The notes: a model not told the origin generated them from the sequence alone. A DNA stretch of 64,000 nucleotides from Hygrophila difformis (GCA_030278955.1 JAOANR010000002.1:4639982-4703981); one strand, 5' to 3'. Shown: positions 11,070-22,463, counted from the stretch's first letter. Translations and numbers: made by a program.

Positions 11070-11278
11070 GCCAGTGGGCTATTCTTTGTCGGTAAAATCG
11101 TACTTGTGTATTTTTATGATCTACGAGTCGATTGATACTCGTTTTTGAAATTATATGAAATCTGGAACATGTGGTATTGTAAGATGTTAAAAATGCATTT
11201 TTGAAACTTTGTAAGTTTTGATCGAGTGGGATGCCCAATGTGATAGAGGGTAAGTGCACTTGGCGTGAGCTGGATCTC
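11070..11278. other. Unassigned junction segment
   Basis: About 209 bp lie between the LTR fragment and the point where homology to integrase stops. Translation in the pol frame loses all similarity after [11 protein letters not shown] see no gene. Confidence 0.5.
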
Positions 11279-14004
11279 AGCATGTCTTCTAGTGTTTGGA
11301 TTGTCCTCTCGGTTTGACCATCCGTCATCGGGTGGAATGCGGTGCTCATTTTGATTTGAGTACCGAGAGCTTTTTGTAACTCCGTTCAAAAGTGAGAGAC
11401 AAATCTACTGTCTCTGTCGGAAATGATGTCATGTGGTACTCCATGTCGTCGTACCACATTATCAACGTAGGCTCGGGTCAATTGGTCCATAGTCCACGTG
11501 TCCTTCATCGGGATAAATATGGCTGTCTTCGTTAGCCTATCCACAATCACCCAAATCTTATTCATGCCTTTAGGTGATCGCGGTAATCCCGAGACAAAAT
11601 CCATTGAGAAGCTATCCCACTTCCAACATGGAATCTCTAGTGGTTGCATCAGTCCTAAGAGTTTATGTCTCACTGCCTTAACCCTTTGGCAGGTGAGGCA
11701 TTTCGCCACGAAGTCTGCCACTTCCTTTTTCATTCCCGGCCACCAATAGATCTTCTTTAGATCTTTGTAAAGCTTGTCACCTCCGGGATGCACTGAATAT
11801 GGCGTGTTGTGCCCTTCCTCCATCAACCTTCGCTTCAACTCGGCACATTTATGGGGCACACACCATCTCCCTTTGAAGCGAACGCTTCCGTCCTCGTGGA
11901 CAGCAAATCCTATTGCCTTTCCCTCGGCAATATACCCCTTTATCTTTTCCAACTTCGCGTCACCCGGTTGGGCGAGCCTAATCTCGTCCCATATTGGAGT
12001 TTCTACGATCATGGCATTGATTGTGTCACTCACTGTGCCCGGATGCACAAGTTCCAAATCCAATCTTGCCAACTCCATGTACAATGCCGGCGGAATTACC
12101 AACGAGTTTGTCACGTGTTGGGTTTTCCGACTTAGGGCATCGACTACCACATTCGCCTTCCCCTCGTGGTAGGATATCTCCAAATCGTAGTCCTTAATAA
12201 GTTCCAACCACCTTCGCTGTCTCAAATTCAACTCCTTCTGAGTGAATATATACTTCAAGCTCTTGTGGTCGGTGAACATTCGACACTTCCGCCCATAAAG
12301 ATAATGTCTCCATATCTTTAGAGCGAAAACGACCGCTGCCAACTCCAGGTCGTGTGTCGGATAATTCTCCTCGTGAGGTTTTAGCTGGCGTGATGCATAC
12401 GCTACGACTCTCGAGTCTTGCATCAAGACACAGCCTAAACCTTCCTTCGAAGCATCGCTATAAACTTCGAAGTCACCATTCTCTGATGGTAGTGTCAATA
12501 CGGGTGTGGTTGTGAGTCGTTTCTTCAGCTCTTGAAACGCAATCTCACACGCCTCTGTCCACACGGATTTTACTCCCTTCTTCAGTAGCTGGGTCAAAGG
12601 TCGTGTGATTTTCGAAAAATCCTTCACGAACCGTCTATAGTACCCGGCTAATCCAAGGAAACTCCTTATCTCAGTTTGGCTCTTTGGAGTTGCCCATTCA
12701 GTTACGGCAGAAACTTTTGCCGGATCCACTGAAACTCCATCAGCGGATACTATGTGTCCAAGAAATGCTACCTCCTTCAACCAAAATTTGCATTTGGACA
12801 ATTTGCCGTATAGCTGATTCTTTCGCAAGGTCCCTAACACTTGGTGCAAGTGCTGGGCGTGGTCTTCCTCGCTTTTCGAGTAGATCAGGATGTCATCAAT
12901 GAACACCACTGCGCACTGATCTAACAGTTCTTGAAATACATTGTTCATGAGGTTCATGAACATTGCTGGAGCATTTGTTAACCCAAAGGATAACACTGTG
13001 AACTCGTAGTGGCCATATCGAGTTCGGAACGCCGTCTTCGGAATGTCTTTCTCGGCGATTCTCAACTGGTGATACCCAGATCGTAAGTCGATCTTCGAGA
13101 ATACCGAAGCTCCCTTCAGTTGATCGAAGAGATCCTCAATTCTTGGCAAAGGGTATTTATTCTTGATAGTCACTTGGTTTAACCCTCGATAGTCTATGCA
13201 AAGACGTAATCCTCCGTCTTTCTTCTTAACAAATAAAACCGGTGCTCCCCAGGGGGAAGTACTCGGCCTTATGTACCCTTTTCCTAACAGCTCCTCGAGT
13301 TGGTCCTTTAACTCCTTCATTTCCAATGGTGCCATCCGGTACGGAGCTTTTGAGACAGGCTCTGTGCCCGGGATGTCTTCAGGAAACACATCCGGGTATT
13401 CTCTTACCACTGGTATGCTGTCAACCTTGTTCTCTTCCGCCTCAAGGTTGTGCACGTAGCACGCATATAGCTCATACCCCTTACGCATCAAGTTACTTAG
13501 TTTGAGTGCACTAACGATTTTGTTACTCTTCTTAGGGGGCTGAGAGTAAAAGATAACTCTCTTTCCCCTACTTTTTGACAAGGTGATCTTTTGCTTTTGG
13601 CATTCGATCACCGCCTTATACTGGGATAACCAATCCATCCCCAGTATGATGTCAAAGTCTCTTAAGTTAAATTCTACTAAGATCGCGAAGAATTCTACGT
13701 TCTTTATCACTATAGGAATTCCGTTATATCGTTTAGAGCAAGATACTACTTCTCCAGAAGGCAATTGAATTTCTAAGCTAATTCTCTCGCACTTAGGTAG
13801 ATCTAACTCAGACACTATTCTTGATGCTATGATTGAGCAACTAGCTCCAGAATCAAATAGAACTCTAAGGGGTGTATTCAAAACATGAAATGTACCTGCC
13901 ATCACTTCTCCTTGTGCAGGCACGTCCTCTTGGTTAACCACGTTGAGCCTCCCCATAGGGCGTCCTTGGTTGCCCTGCTGATTCGCATTCGGCTGCTGAT
14001 TTTG
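11279..14004 (-). pseudogene. Pol of truncated Tekay element (protease-RT-RNase H-integrase)
   Basis: The main open frame is 13956-11386 (856 codons). The aspartic protease has DSGASC (residues 35-40). RT has the catalytic FIDD box at 352-355 with [14 protein letters not shown] before it. RNase H starts at [13 protein letters not shown], with [10 protein letters not shown]. Integrase shows the zinc finger (HPGGDK...CLTCQ), [15 protein letters not shown] and the DRDSRF box. A TGG-to-TGA change at 11386-11388 interrupts the integrase core; the frame then continues ([16 protein letters not shown]) to 11279, where homology ends. Compared with the plus-strand element, about 16 residues are missing before RT, between two IPG words ([14 protein letters not shown]). 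That deletion removes the conserved VEFTIDL motif. The frame is the same as the upstream zinc-knuckle ORF, separated only by a TAG. Confidence 0.9.
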
Positions 14005-15205
14005 CTATTGGTTTTGATTCTGCGGTGGCGGAGGTCGTTGGTTCTGGTTCTGATTTGGCGGCCTAAATTGGTTCTGAGGGGGTCTATACCCCTGGTTATT
14101 TCCGTTTTGCCCGTTTTGGTTCTGAGGCTGTTCCGGCCCCATGACAAAATCTTCCCTCCTTGTTATATTCTCGATCCTCGTCCGGCAATCCCGACGAATG
14201 TGACCCATTCGACCACATCGGAAGTAGGCGCCCTGTTGAGGGCATCCCCTCGCCAGATGGGGTCGTCCACATCTTGGGCATGGTGGTACCGGTTCTTCTT
14301 GGTTAAACCTCCTTCCATTGTTGGTTTGCTGTGGCCTATTCGGCCCTCCTCGTCGCTCATTTCTGCCCGTATTGTTCTCACTCCTTGTGTCCCGGTTCCT
14401 TTTGTCTTGGGGTCCCCTGCTGGACTCCCCACTTACCCTTCTCTTCAGTTGTTGCACTCGCGCTACTTCCACGGCGCGGTCATACACAGCTTGCAGGTCG
14501 GGGTAGTGTACCCCGCGATCACCTCGCGAACAGAGAGGTTCAGCCCCATCTCGAACTTTTGTGCTTTCTCCGCATTCGTGGGTACTAGCCTTGGTGCGAA
14601 CCTTCCTAGCTCTTTGGAACGAGTGTAGTACTCCTGCACAGTATGGCCTCCTTGCTTCAGCGACAGGAATTCCTCATACATCGCTGATTTCGTACTCAAG
14701 GGATAGAATCGATCCCTGAGCAGTTCCATCATTTCCGCCCATGAATAGGGCTCGTCGTCCTCCGTCAGTTTGGCTTGTGTCGCCTGCCACCAGTCGTCCG
14801 CTTCGCCTCCCAAGTAGTACGAAGCGACGTGCACTCTCTCTCCTTCCGGACATTTGACTGCTCCCAGCAGCTTGTCGAAGGTTCGGATCCACTCCTCTAG
14901 TTTAGCTGGATCCTCCTCACCAGCGTAGTGGGGTGGCTGGTAAGGATTCACCATTGGCAAGTAGTTAGGGCGAGCCTGAGGCGGAGGTACCGCGCAGCTT
15001 GCCCTTGATTGACTTGCGCGTTTCCTAGCGCAACCAAAACCTCTTCTATCGTCCGAAGACGATTGCCCACATTGTTCGGTGCGGGGGCGTCCTGCGCACC
15101 TTGGGGTTGTTCCTCTACAGGTTGAGCCGGTTCCGTGACATTTGGAGGTGTTTCAGTAGTAGTTTGGGGAGCGGGTTGAGTTCTTCCTCTTCCTCTGGGT
15201 GCCAT
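14005..15205 (-). pseudogene. Gag of truncated Tekay element, frameshifted
   Basis: Three overlapping frames together give a Tekay gag: the N-terminus at 15205-14948 (MAPRGRGRTQ, ending in IEEVLVALGNAQ), the gag domain at about 14960-14480 (WIRTFDKLLGA, SYYLGGEADDWW, FYPLSTKSAMYEEF) and the nucleocapsid at about 14487-14005. The frameshifts fall near 14990 and 14500; the second looks like a single-base loss in the GGGG run before TACACTACC. The zinc knuckles are CPRCGRPHLARGC and a damaged second one in which the first Cys is Phe-shifted (AYFRCGRMGHIRRDC). A Gln/Asn/Pro-rich tail ends in a TAG within the context CAA-TAG-CAA, and pol continues in frame beyond it. Confidence 0.85.
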
Positions 15206-15517
15206 TCTGTTACAAATAGGGTGGATTAGGACTTATGAAATTAACATATAGTCTAAACAATTTTTATAAATGTGAATGTGTTTGTAATTTCGCACGTGGT
15301 GCTCGATCGAACTAAGAAGCGCCGTACGCTTCTGGGTTTTATTTTATTTTATTTCGATTTTTTTTTTGGTGGCGGACAGGTCTGTCCATTTTTTTTCGAT
15401 TTATTATAAATAAATCGGGCATTTTATTTCCTTATAAGAAATTTTAATACAAGCGAGAAGGTATACAAAAGTAGAAATATTTTCCTAGCAAAATAGTATC
15501 TACTATAAATAGAGTCC
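15206..15517 (-). other. Leader between coiled-coil ORF and gag
   Basis: A/T-rich spacer with a long T run (15354-15367 on the plus strand). No coding sequence seen. Confidence 0.6.
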
Positions 15518-15853
15518 CTAGCGTCTCAAGACGTCCTCCGGTGGGGTAGCGGGATCCTCCTTCGGGTCTTCCTCCTCCGAACTTGGCGGCAGTAGATCGT
15601 CAAAGATGGTGTTCAAGTCTTGTCCATGAGCATCGATGTGTTCCTTCAGTATTAGGTTTTGCGTAGTGAGGGTTTGGACTTGGCGTTCGAGTTGGTTTAT
15701 GCGGTGGTGATCCGCCTCTCTTAAGTTGCCCATGTGGTGCAGATTGGCCTCCAATTGAGCCATACGATGTTTCATTTGTTCTATGGTTTGTTGGGAGTCA
15801 AAGTGAGCGTTCATCATTTTGATCATCAAGTTCATCATATCTTGACTAGCCAT
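15518..15853 (-). CDS. Extra ORF between PBS and gag, coiled-coil protein (111 aa)
   Basis: The ORF starts MASQDMMNLMIKMMNAHF. Leu/Met/His-spaced heptads follow (IEQMKHRMAQLEANL, INQLERQVQTLTTQN), predicting a coiled coil over about residues 15-90. The tail is acidic and Pro-rich (PPSSEEEDPKEDPATPPED). It lies in the sense direction between PBS and gag, about 310 bases before the gag start. I do not recognise the family. Extra ORFs upstream of gag are known in Ogre/Tat elements; I do not know one as standard for Tekay. The related TR-GAG leader matches on one flank of this ORF but lacks the ORF itself. It could be an intact accessory gene or chance coding in a leader. The amphipathic composition and clean frame favour the first. 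Confidence 0.6.
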   Translation of the reverse strand: MASQDMMNLMIKMMNAHFDSQQTIEQMKHRMAQLEANLHHMGNLREADHHRINQLERQVQTLTTQNLILKEHIDAHGQDLNTIFDDLLPPSSEEEDPKEDPATPPEDVLRR

Positions 15854-15881
15854 CTAGTGCAAACAAAAGATCTAAATTAAT

Positions 15882-15945
15882 ATTCGCCAAGATTCTAGGT
15901 TAAACTTCGCCAAAATTCTAAGTTAAATTCGCCAAGATTCTAAGT
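15882..15945 (-). repeat. Leader repeats, CGCCAAGATTCTA words
   Basis: Three tandem-like copies of an approximately 22-base unit TTCGCCAAGATTCTA(A/G)GTT lie in the leader. The TR-GAG leaders have two copies (361-404 and 5056-5099). An RNA packaging or dimerisation role is only a guess. Confidence 0.75.
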
Positions 15946-16299
15946 TCTTTAAATAAAGGAGATGCAATATGCAAATGCAAATGATGATTTCCCCCCAAAA
16001 ATAATTCATGCAATATATATATTTCTTTCCATGGGTTTTAAACTAAAAATTCATTTCCATGGAATTAATGCTTAAAAATTTAAAATAATATTTAAAATCC
16101 TTGGACCTCTATATTGGGTCAAAATATTTATAATTTGGCTAAAAATATTTTTGGGTTAGGAAAGTTTAGAAATAATAATTTGGGTTTCTATATTAGTAAT
16201 ATAAATACTAAGGGTTTTAAAATAACAATCTAGTAGTTTAAAAATAATAATAATTTTTTAAAAAAATAGTTTAAAAATAATAATGGTTTAAAAATATCC

Positions 16300-16313
16300 G
16301 GACTCTGATACCA
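16300..16313 (-). other. Primer binding site, initiator Met tRNA type
   Basis: The minus strand reads TGGTATCAGAGTCC, three bases inside the LTR. It differs by one base from the TR-GAG site. Confidence 0.85.
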
Positions 16314-16316
16314 ACT

Positions 16317-18900
16317 TGTAACACCCCGGTTTTTGATCACCTAGGTCGGGATGTCACCGCCACACCTCCCTAGTAAGACACAGTTTCTCCGGCTTACTAA
16401 AGAGATGTAAGGCTAGGTATTTCAGTATTTAAAATATTTAAAACATTTGCAAACAGCCCATACAATATAAATTCGAAAATAATAATATCATAATGCAGCG
16501 GAAATAATATTTAAGTATAATATTGCAGCGGAAATGAAAATAAGACCGACATGGTCAAAACACGGGTTAAACAGGCCCGTTTATTCTATAGTCTAATGCA
16601 AGAATTTAAAATATAAAGTTTCTCAAAATATAATTCCCCCATGCATGAACGTGCTCATGTTTGTTCCACATACTCTGTAAGGAAAAGGAAAAATAAACGG
16701 TTTGGTCAGCACAACTTGCTGAGTAAGTTAACACATGCATGATCGTAGGGTTTAAAAGCCATTAATTTAATATTTACATAAAAACATGATAATAAGCCAT
16801 AAATAATTCAACTTAATTATCTAACCAATTTGCATATTTATTTCATGGCACTAGTCAATAATACATTTAGCATAATTTAAAATGAAAGCCATAATTAATT
16901 TAAACAAAGCATTTAACAATTTAAACGAAAATGATAAATAATCCAATTTAATTTAAATTCCCCATTACATCCCCGATTTAGTAATTTCAAGTGTTTCACG
17001 ATTGCAATCGCGATCTCGACAAGTTTAGCCGGAAACCGGCGGCCGCAGCCGTATCTGCCATACCCAGTACCACTCCGGAGCCTCGGGAAATCCATGTGGA
17101 CATTCTTGAGAGTGTAGGCCATATATCACATGCCGTTTTGGCAATATCATATCTCAATTTTTGCGCGGGGTCACCATCGTCCATAAAGGCACGGAGTGAA
17201 GCAGTTAGGGGGCACCCTGCAGAGCACTCACCCCTAATTTTAATTTATCAAGTTTGTAAGGGGATTTATTTCAAAAATTCTGATTTCACTTAATTTATTT
17301 AAAAAGAGATTTCGACTCGTTTCAACCTTAAAGGCTAATTCCATCGTTTCAACAAGATTTCAAGATTTGACTCTGGTAAACTGCTGTTTACTCTAAAATT
17401 AATTTAAAATCAGATCTAAGTCCAAAAATTCTGAAAATATACCACTGACTCGGAAATACCGAGATGAACAACTTTCATGTTTTAACTTTTTCAATCCGAG
17501 ATACTGAAACAGGTCAAAAATGTCAATTTTTGTAGAAACATTAATCTGTCCGAATTCATCATACAACAGTTCAAGATTTTCAAGATCTACCATAGCAAAT
17601 CAATTCCAAACTTAACGAAATTTTACAGAGACCTTGTTAAGACATTTGTCTACAACTTTCATGTTCGGCTAAAGATCTAAATCGGCCTGGAACCCTAGTC
17701 AAAAACGTCATCAAGTTCAGACCTAAGTTCTGTCAAGAGTTTCAAGATTCAAATTGAAACAGTTCGGTTCCGGGTTGATTTCAGATACCAAATCATCACG
17801 AAAAATTCTGAAAATTTTACAGGAGATAGATCTAAGCCTTAGGAACATTTTTCGTATTTTAAGTTTTCTCGTTTGAAGAATTTAAGGGTTTGGAAAAATC
17901 GTACAAAGTCGCTGCGCCGGTACAAATCCCATGTTGACAGATTTTCGAAATTCTTGATTAAGCTTTTAGATTTAAGTGTTTTAGTTACTCCCAAAATCAT
18001 GTAAGTCTCAACTTACAGATTTCCAGTCATTCGGGAACGTCGATTTTGGAGGCGTGGTTTCCAGTCCACTGTTTATCTTCTCCGTTGTCGGGTTCTTCGT
18101 TCTAGATCCGATTCGGGGTGTAGAGAAGAAAAAAAGAAGAAGGTTAGGATTCGTTTTCGAATCGTATATGGAACAAGGATCAGATCGGAACTTACCACGA
18201 CGTTAGAGATCTTCCGAATTAGTCCACGACAGTCCTCGCCTTGGTTTCGTGCCTCCGACGACTCCGGGATTAGGGTTTTCAAACGTATAGGGAGTATGGA
18301 TATTTTGAAAAGTGTTCGGGGCTTTCAAGAGGGGTTATTTATAGGAAGACGCGACCTAGGGACGTCCAAGGTCGGCCTTGGTGAGTCTTGAGCCGAATGG
18401 TGTTCAACCGAAGTCGGAAAATCCGGATTCGGGCGAGTGAATCTCGCAACCGGCGAATCTGTCGTGTGGCGCGGTCGTGGCGCGCCAATTGGCCTTTCAC
18501 CGCGCGGCCACCGCGCGGCCCACGCCTGGACTTCGGTCCGGGCGGGTCGTGTGATCCGTCGTGCCTTTCCTCATCTCTTTCGGACTTCTATCCCTCTATG
18601 CTCCCGGATTCCGATTTCCGGGCCATCTTCGGGTTCCTATTCCATATCGTCATTTCTCTCGGATCTAAATTTATGTTTGGACTCGAGTTTTCGAGCCCAT
18701 TGGTGTCGGGTACACGTGTAACAATTTATTTAGCTTTATTTAATTCCTTTTATTTAAATAAATTCCTTTAATTCCTTTTTAAGTTAAATTTCATTTCTCA
18801 TTTCCTTACCTATATTTATTTATTTGCTGCATTTATTTATTTATTGTATTTATTTTATTTATTGTATTTATTTTATGTTGGAAAATTCTCGGGTATTATA
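16317..18900 (-). repeat. 5' LTR of truncated Tekay element (2584 bp)
   Basis: It begins TGTAACACCCCGG at 16317 and ends CGGGTATTATA at 18900, where a C-to-T change has damaged the expected TTACA end. It aligns along its length with the TR-GAG LTRs but is clearly diverged. It shares the GCAGCGGAAAT pair, the GCTGAGTAAGTTAAC box (16716-16732) and the TTTA-rich outer end. At about 17020-17050 it holds one copy of the AGCCGG..CCGGCGGCCGC unit that is repeated in the solo LTR at 37221-40289. Confidence 0.85.
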
Positions 18901-19957
18901 TTTGTCATCGCTAGTTATAGACATACACCTTTTGTTTTACTCTGGCATATTTCCTTTGTTTCGGTATTTTCCTTTTGAGTTAAAATTTCTGCTCGATTGA
19001 ACCAACTGCAATTTTCAGATTTAAATGATAAGCCTTGATTTAAATATTCATTGTCTTTCCTTAGATTAATCTATCCACTTTTAGGTAGGACAACTCGTGA
19101 GAGTGTAAAAGAAACTTAGTGGCTTAATAGAATTGCCTTTTCTTTTTATTCATCCAGTTTATTCTGCCAAGCTGCTAGCTCTTATACCGAATAAGTTTGA
19201 ACCATTTCCGCCACTTTAGAACCTCCTGTTGATTGGCCGAATTTCCGTTTAGAATTAATAGAGTCTGAATTCCTGCATATATATATATATATATATATAT
19301 AGCAGTTCAGTTAGAAAAAAAAAGTGGTCCTTGTTCAGTAGTATTACACACTGCTCGACTAAGATGGCATATGCAGGAAAAGAGAATTGATATTTGGTCA
19401 TATTGTTTTCCTACTCTAGTAATGAATAGCTGGGGTAGACTATATAAATTCAGAAACTGATCATAGGTTTTTCTGTGAAAAAATTTGTTCAAGTTGTTTT
19501 GTACTTGACCAAATAATGAGTTTTGAGCTGTCCTGGTGAGCATCGGATTCATACTTTAGGGTACACAAATTGACATGTAGCTAATTAGTAATATCAATAG
19601 ATAGATATATATAAGATATATATATCTTCTATGTAGTACAGGACCTTATTTATCACTAGTTTTTGTAGTGATTTTTATTATTATAATTATTATTATTTTT
19701 TTTCTATTTTCCTTTTTCTGTAGGTGACTCCTTGTTTGTATTTAGTTATTCCATGTTATTATTAGTTGCTTGGTTTTTGAATCATGTTAGCTCGTCAGGG
19801 TCGTAAAGCATGGAGGATTAATTAACACATGATACAAGTGTGCTATGGTGGTAATTTGAATAAAAAGGGTTATTCCTTCCTTCTTTTTTTTCGGTAAGGT
19901 GACATACGAAGCAATATTAACTTCAAATAATTACTGCCAGTATGTTATATATATATA
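18901..19957. other. Unassigned flank between Tekay LTR and Helitron
   Basis: A/T-rich, with an (AT)n run at about 19278-19302 and TATA-rich stretches near 19600. No open frame with a recognisable domain. It was joined to 28142 before the Helitron inserted. Confidence 0.5.
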
Positions 19958-19983
19958 CTAGTGGCGAACTGTGCGATGCACAG
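19958..19983 (-). other. Helitron 3' terminus with hairpin and CTAG
   Basis: On the plus strand CTAG (19958-19961) is followed by TGGCGAA and the stem CTGTGC (19969-19974), loop GAT, GCACAG (19978-19983). On the minus strand this is hairpin, 7 bases, CTAG, then host T. Confidence 0.85.
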
Positions 19984-20885
19984 CGTAATGAGGACGTACA
20001 ACTGCCCATGGAGAAAAAAAAAAGAATAATTATAGGTAAGTGTACGTAAGTTCCCATCTACAACAATCTTTTTCTATAGGATTCACCAATAACATATATC
20101 TCATTCCTATTCCTGTACTTTTCTTCATGACCACCAACATTACCATTATCATCATCCTTCATGCAAGAAAGAACTAACTGAGGCCAAACAATAAAGCATA
20201 CATGAATATTATAACAGAAACTGCACTTCGGAACACTTCAACTTCTTTCCTGCACATCTGTTTCTTGCACGTTAGTTCAGAATCTTTGACAACAAAAAAA
20301 AGTCAAGCTTGTATGGAGCACTAACCAAACCATCACCATTTAGAACTTCGCCAAGAGCTTCAGTTTTATCTTTCACCTCACCTGCAAGCACAAGTCATCT
20401 GAGCAAAAGAAAAAGATTGCAAAAGGAAGAAACAGAAATTAGGATTTGAATTACCTTTAACGCAGAATGGAAGATCAAATTACCTGTACGTTTCACTGGA
20501 AGGAGTATATACATCAGCACTTAAGCATTAAAATAAAGAAAACAAAAATCTTACAAAGCTATAATTAAAAACAAAAATACAATCACCACATAGATACCCC
20601 ACTGCAGAATATGGCACCACAACAGGTTATGAGGTTACGATAATCGTTTTCAGGCTATAACCATAACAGGTTCTAACAATTACTTTCAGATTAACTTGTG
20701 TGCACCATTCACTATATATCAATGCATTTCATGTGTTGATGTGCCTTTAGATATTAATTTCTACAGCGAATCCCTCACATTGAAAATAGTTGCATATAAA
20801 ATTATAGAGGTGATCATTAAGCATTCATATTATAATTAAACATAACACGAGGAAACAAAAAAACTGAATAACATAGTGGGCATTA
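19984..20885. other. Helitron 3' region, no gene
   Basis: About 900 bp of A/T-rich sequence behind the captured SEC16 end, possibly its 3' UTR and Helitron backbone. No coding frame recognised. Confidence 0.5.
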
Positions 20886-20888
20886 ACG

Positions 20889-21705
20889 TTATAAAAACAA
20901 GTTAGCTTCATTTTGCAAGGCACTTTCTAAGTTGTAATCTGATGAACCGTTCTGAAAAGCAGCAGTCGTTGGTGGAGGTTGAAGAGCAGGCTCTTCTGCT
21001 GGAGGTTCAGCTCCTTCCTCCACCGATCCCTTGAGTTTCTCATCATAATAAAATTTATTTTTTTTCACCCAATTTTGCCCAGAAAGAAAGTGCAATCACA
21101 AACAAATGAGCATTTGAATGAATTCAAATAGTAGGGTATCTGGGGCAATCTCGGAAATTATTAGAAACTACCTGGCGACGGTAATTAAGTACAAAACCAA
21201 AAGTTTTCTGGAATAGCTTAGAACCCAAACCCATACCACCAAAGCCAGAGGCAGTGCCTGCTGCAGCTGATTTGTCTTGTCCCTCACTGGAATTTCCTTG
21301 CTTCAATGACTCAGACCGGCTCTACATGCAATAACAATGACTTTATTATGTCTATTGTAGGAAACTCATAGCATAACTCCAATCAACAAATACGAATAAG
21401 TTTCCTGATGCAATGAATGAAGCATTTGAGTCTGGGCAAACATGCATTGGACTTCTTCCAAAATCTGGGTCCGAAGCACTTCTTGCATGTTTGACTGTTC
21501 TGTTGTTATCAAATTCACTGATGGGCTCCATGGACAGAGAAGGCACTAATGAAGACATAGCCATGGTCGATTGGCTAGCTGATACGCGATGTCCAGGGGA
21601 CGGATGGTGATCCTTGCTACCATGAAAAGTACCACCTGTTGTTGGTACTGATGTTGGCAGAAATGGGGAAGATGTCTGAGGCTCCAAAGATAAACTTGTA
21701 CAAGG
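20889..21705 (-). pseudogene. SEC16: Captured SEC16/MAG5 3'-end fragment
   Basis: SEC16 organises COPII assembly at ER exit sites. Three exon pieces are visible on the minus strand. 21705-21390 covers ASQSTMAMSSLVPS, SMEPISEF and RSASDPDFGRSP. About 21320-21172 covers a Gly/Ser-rich piece with GSKLFQKTFGFVLNYR, ending at a GTAGT donor-like site. About 21080-20889 covers NKFYYDEKLK, VEEGAEPPAEEPAL and PPPTTAAFQNG, ending in TAA. These are the conserved C-terminal landmarks of plant SEC16. The central conserved domain is absent. An extra A in the run before AATAAATTT (near 21058) shifts the frame between AKLGEK and NKFYYDE, and the usual KRW in EKLKRWVEEG has become KGS. A non-functional fragment. 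Confidence 0.8.
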
Positions 21706-21839
21706 TTCAAAACTTAAGGTAAAAACTATGGAGAAATAGAAAAGTTTGCCCTTAACAACATTCTATCATAACCTAACATAATAACATAATACAATTACAA
21801 ATATGTAGGGAACATTTGTCTTTTTATACACTGTCTGAA

Positions 21840-22463
21840 TAGCATGTGCAATTGTATGCTCCGCATGACGCACAATATAATGGAGATTCTGAAAGCATTT
21901 CTCATGCGCCTATCAAAGAAGATACATAAAAATACAAATGCATCATGGACGCAAGAAATTTCAAATAATTAAATGGCTAAATAGTGAGCTCAGAAATAAT
22001 TTGCAGCATTTAAGTGCTTTAACTGAATACTCTCTTTCTTAGAAATCCATGCATATTCAAACACATATTAACATGCACCCAATTACAAAATACCAGAAGC
22101 AAATATATGTAGAACTTTTTTATTCACCTTGCAACCAGAGAATCCATATTGACTGGTTTAACAATTTTAATGAGATTAACTGATGGAATTCGCTGTCCAC
22201 CTTAGGTAAACCTTAAACCGAAATAGCACCAACAGGTTACCTTTTGAAGGGTAACTGGAATTGAAGGACCCTTTGCTTTAGCAAAACCAACAACACCATT
22301 ATAGTTTCCACAAGCTCGTAGTGTACTTCACAACTTGTCCACCCTATTCCCATTTATTATTAATATTTGTGAAAAGATCATCACAGGAAAGTAAGCAACA
22401 AGACTATCTTACCTTTGTGACCTTACAGGTTCTGTTGACTTCAATAAGCTTAACATCAAAACC
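21840..22463 (-). pseudogene. Captured mitochondrial ribosomal protein uS5 fragment
   Basis: Three exon pieces lie on the minus strand. 22463-22413 encodes GFDVKLIEVNRTCKVTK, between a GGCAG acceptor and a GTAAG donor. About 22345-22242 carries GGQVVKYT, then ACGNYNGVVGFAKAKGPS and ending LQK before GTAAC. About 21905-21840 encodes EKCFQNLHYIVRHAEHTIA and HAIQTVYKKT. These are landmarks of plant organellar-type S5, a small-subunit ribosomal protein. In the middle piece a small deletion between KYT and ACGNYN breaks the frame (it reads TTSLWKL then stop). The fragment ends before the C-terminal domain and runs into SEC16 sequence about 140 bases on. Confidence 0.8.

Larger units (their letters stand above)
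11279..18900 (-). mobile_element. Truncated Tekay-type Ty3/gypsy element
   Basis: The minus-strand order is 5' LTR (18900-16317), PBS, extra coiled-coil ORF (15853-15518), gag (15205-14005), then pol from protease to integrase, stopping at 11279. The integrase C-terminus, chromodomain, PPT and 3' LTR are absent. Pol is close to that of the plus-strand element at 28634-56013, whose C-terminal chromodomain-like segment assigns it to the Tekay/Del chromovirus lineage. Several stops and frameshifts show it is dead. The base next to the 5' LTR begins TTTGT (18901-18905), the expected target duplication, but its partner is lost. Confidence 0.85.

Noticed and set aside
11498..12172. Plus-strand frames opposite Tekay pol
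   Set aside because: Antisense shadows of the pol reading frame.
13885..14628. 247-aa plus-strand frame opposite Tekay gag
   Set aside because: Shadow of the Gln/Pro-rich gag on the other strand; no start context or domain.
19278..19302. (AT)n run as a target-site scar
   Set aside because: Simple microsatellite, no element boundary at either side.
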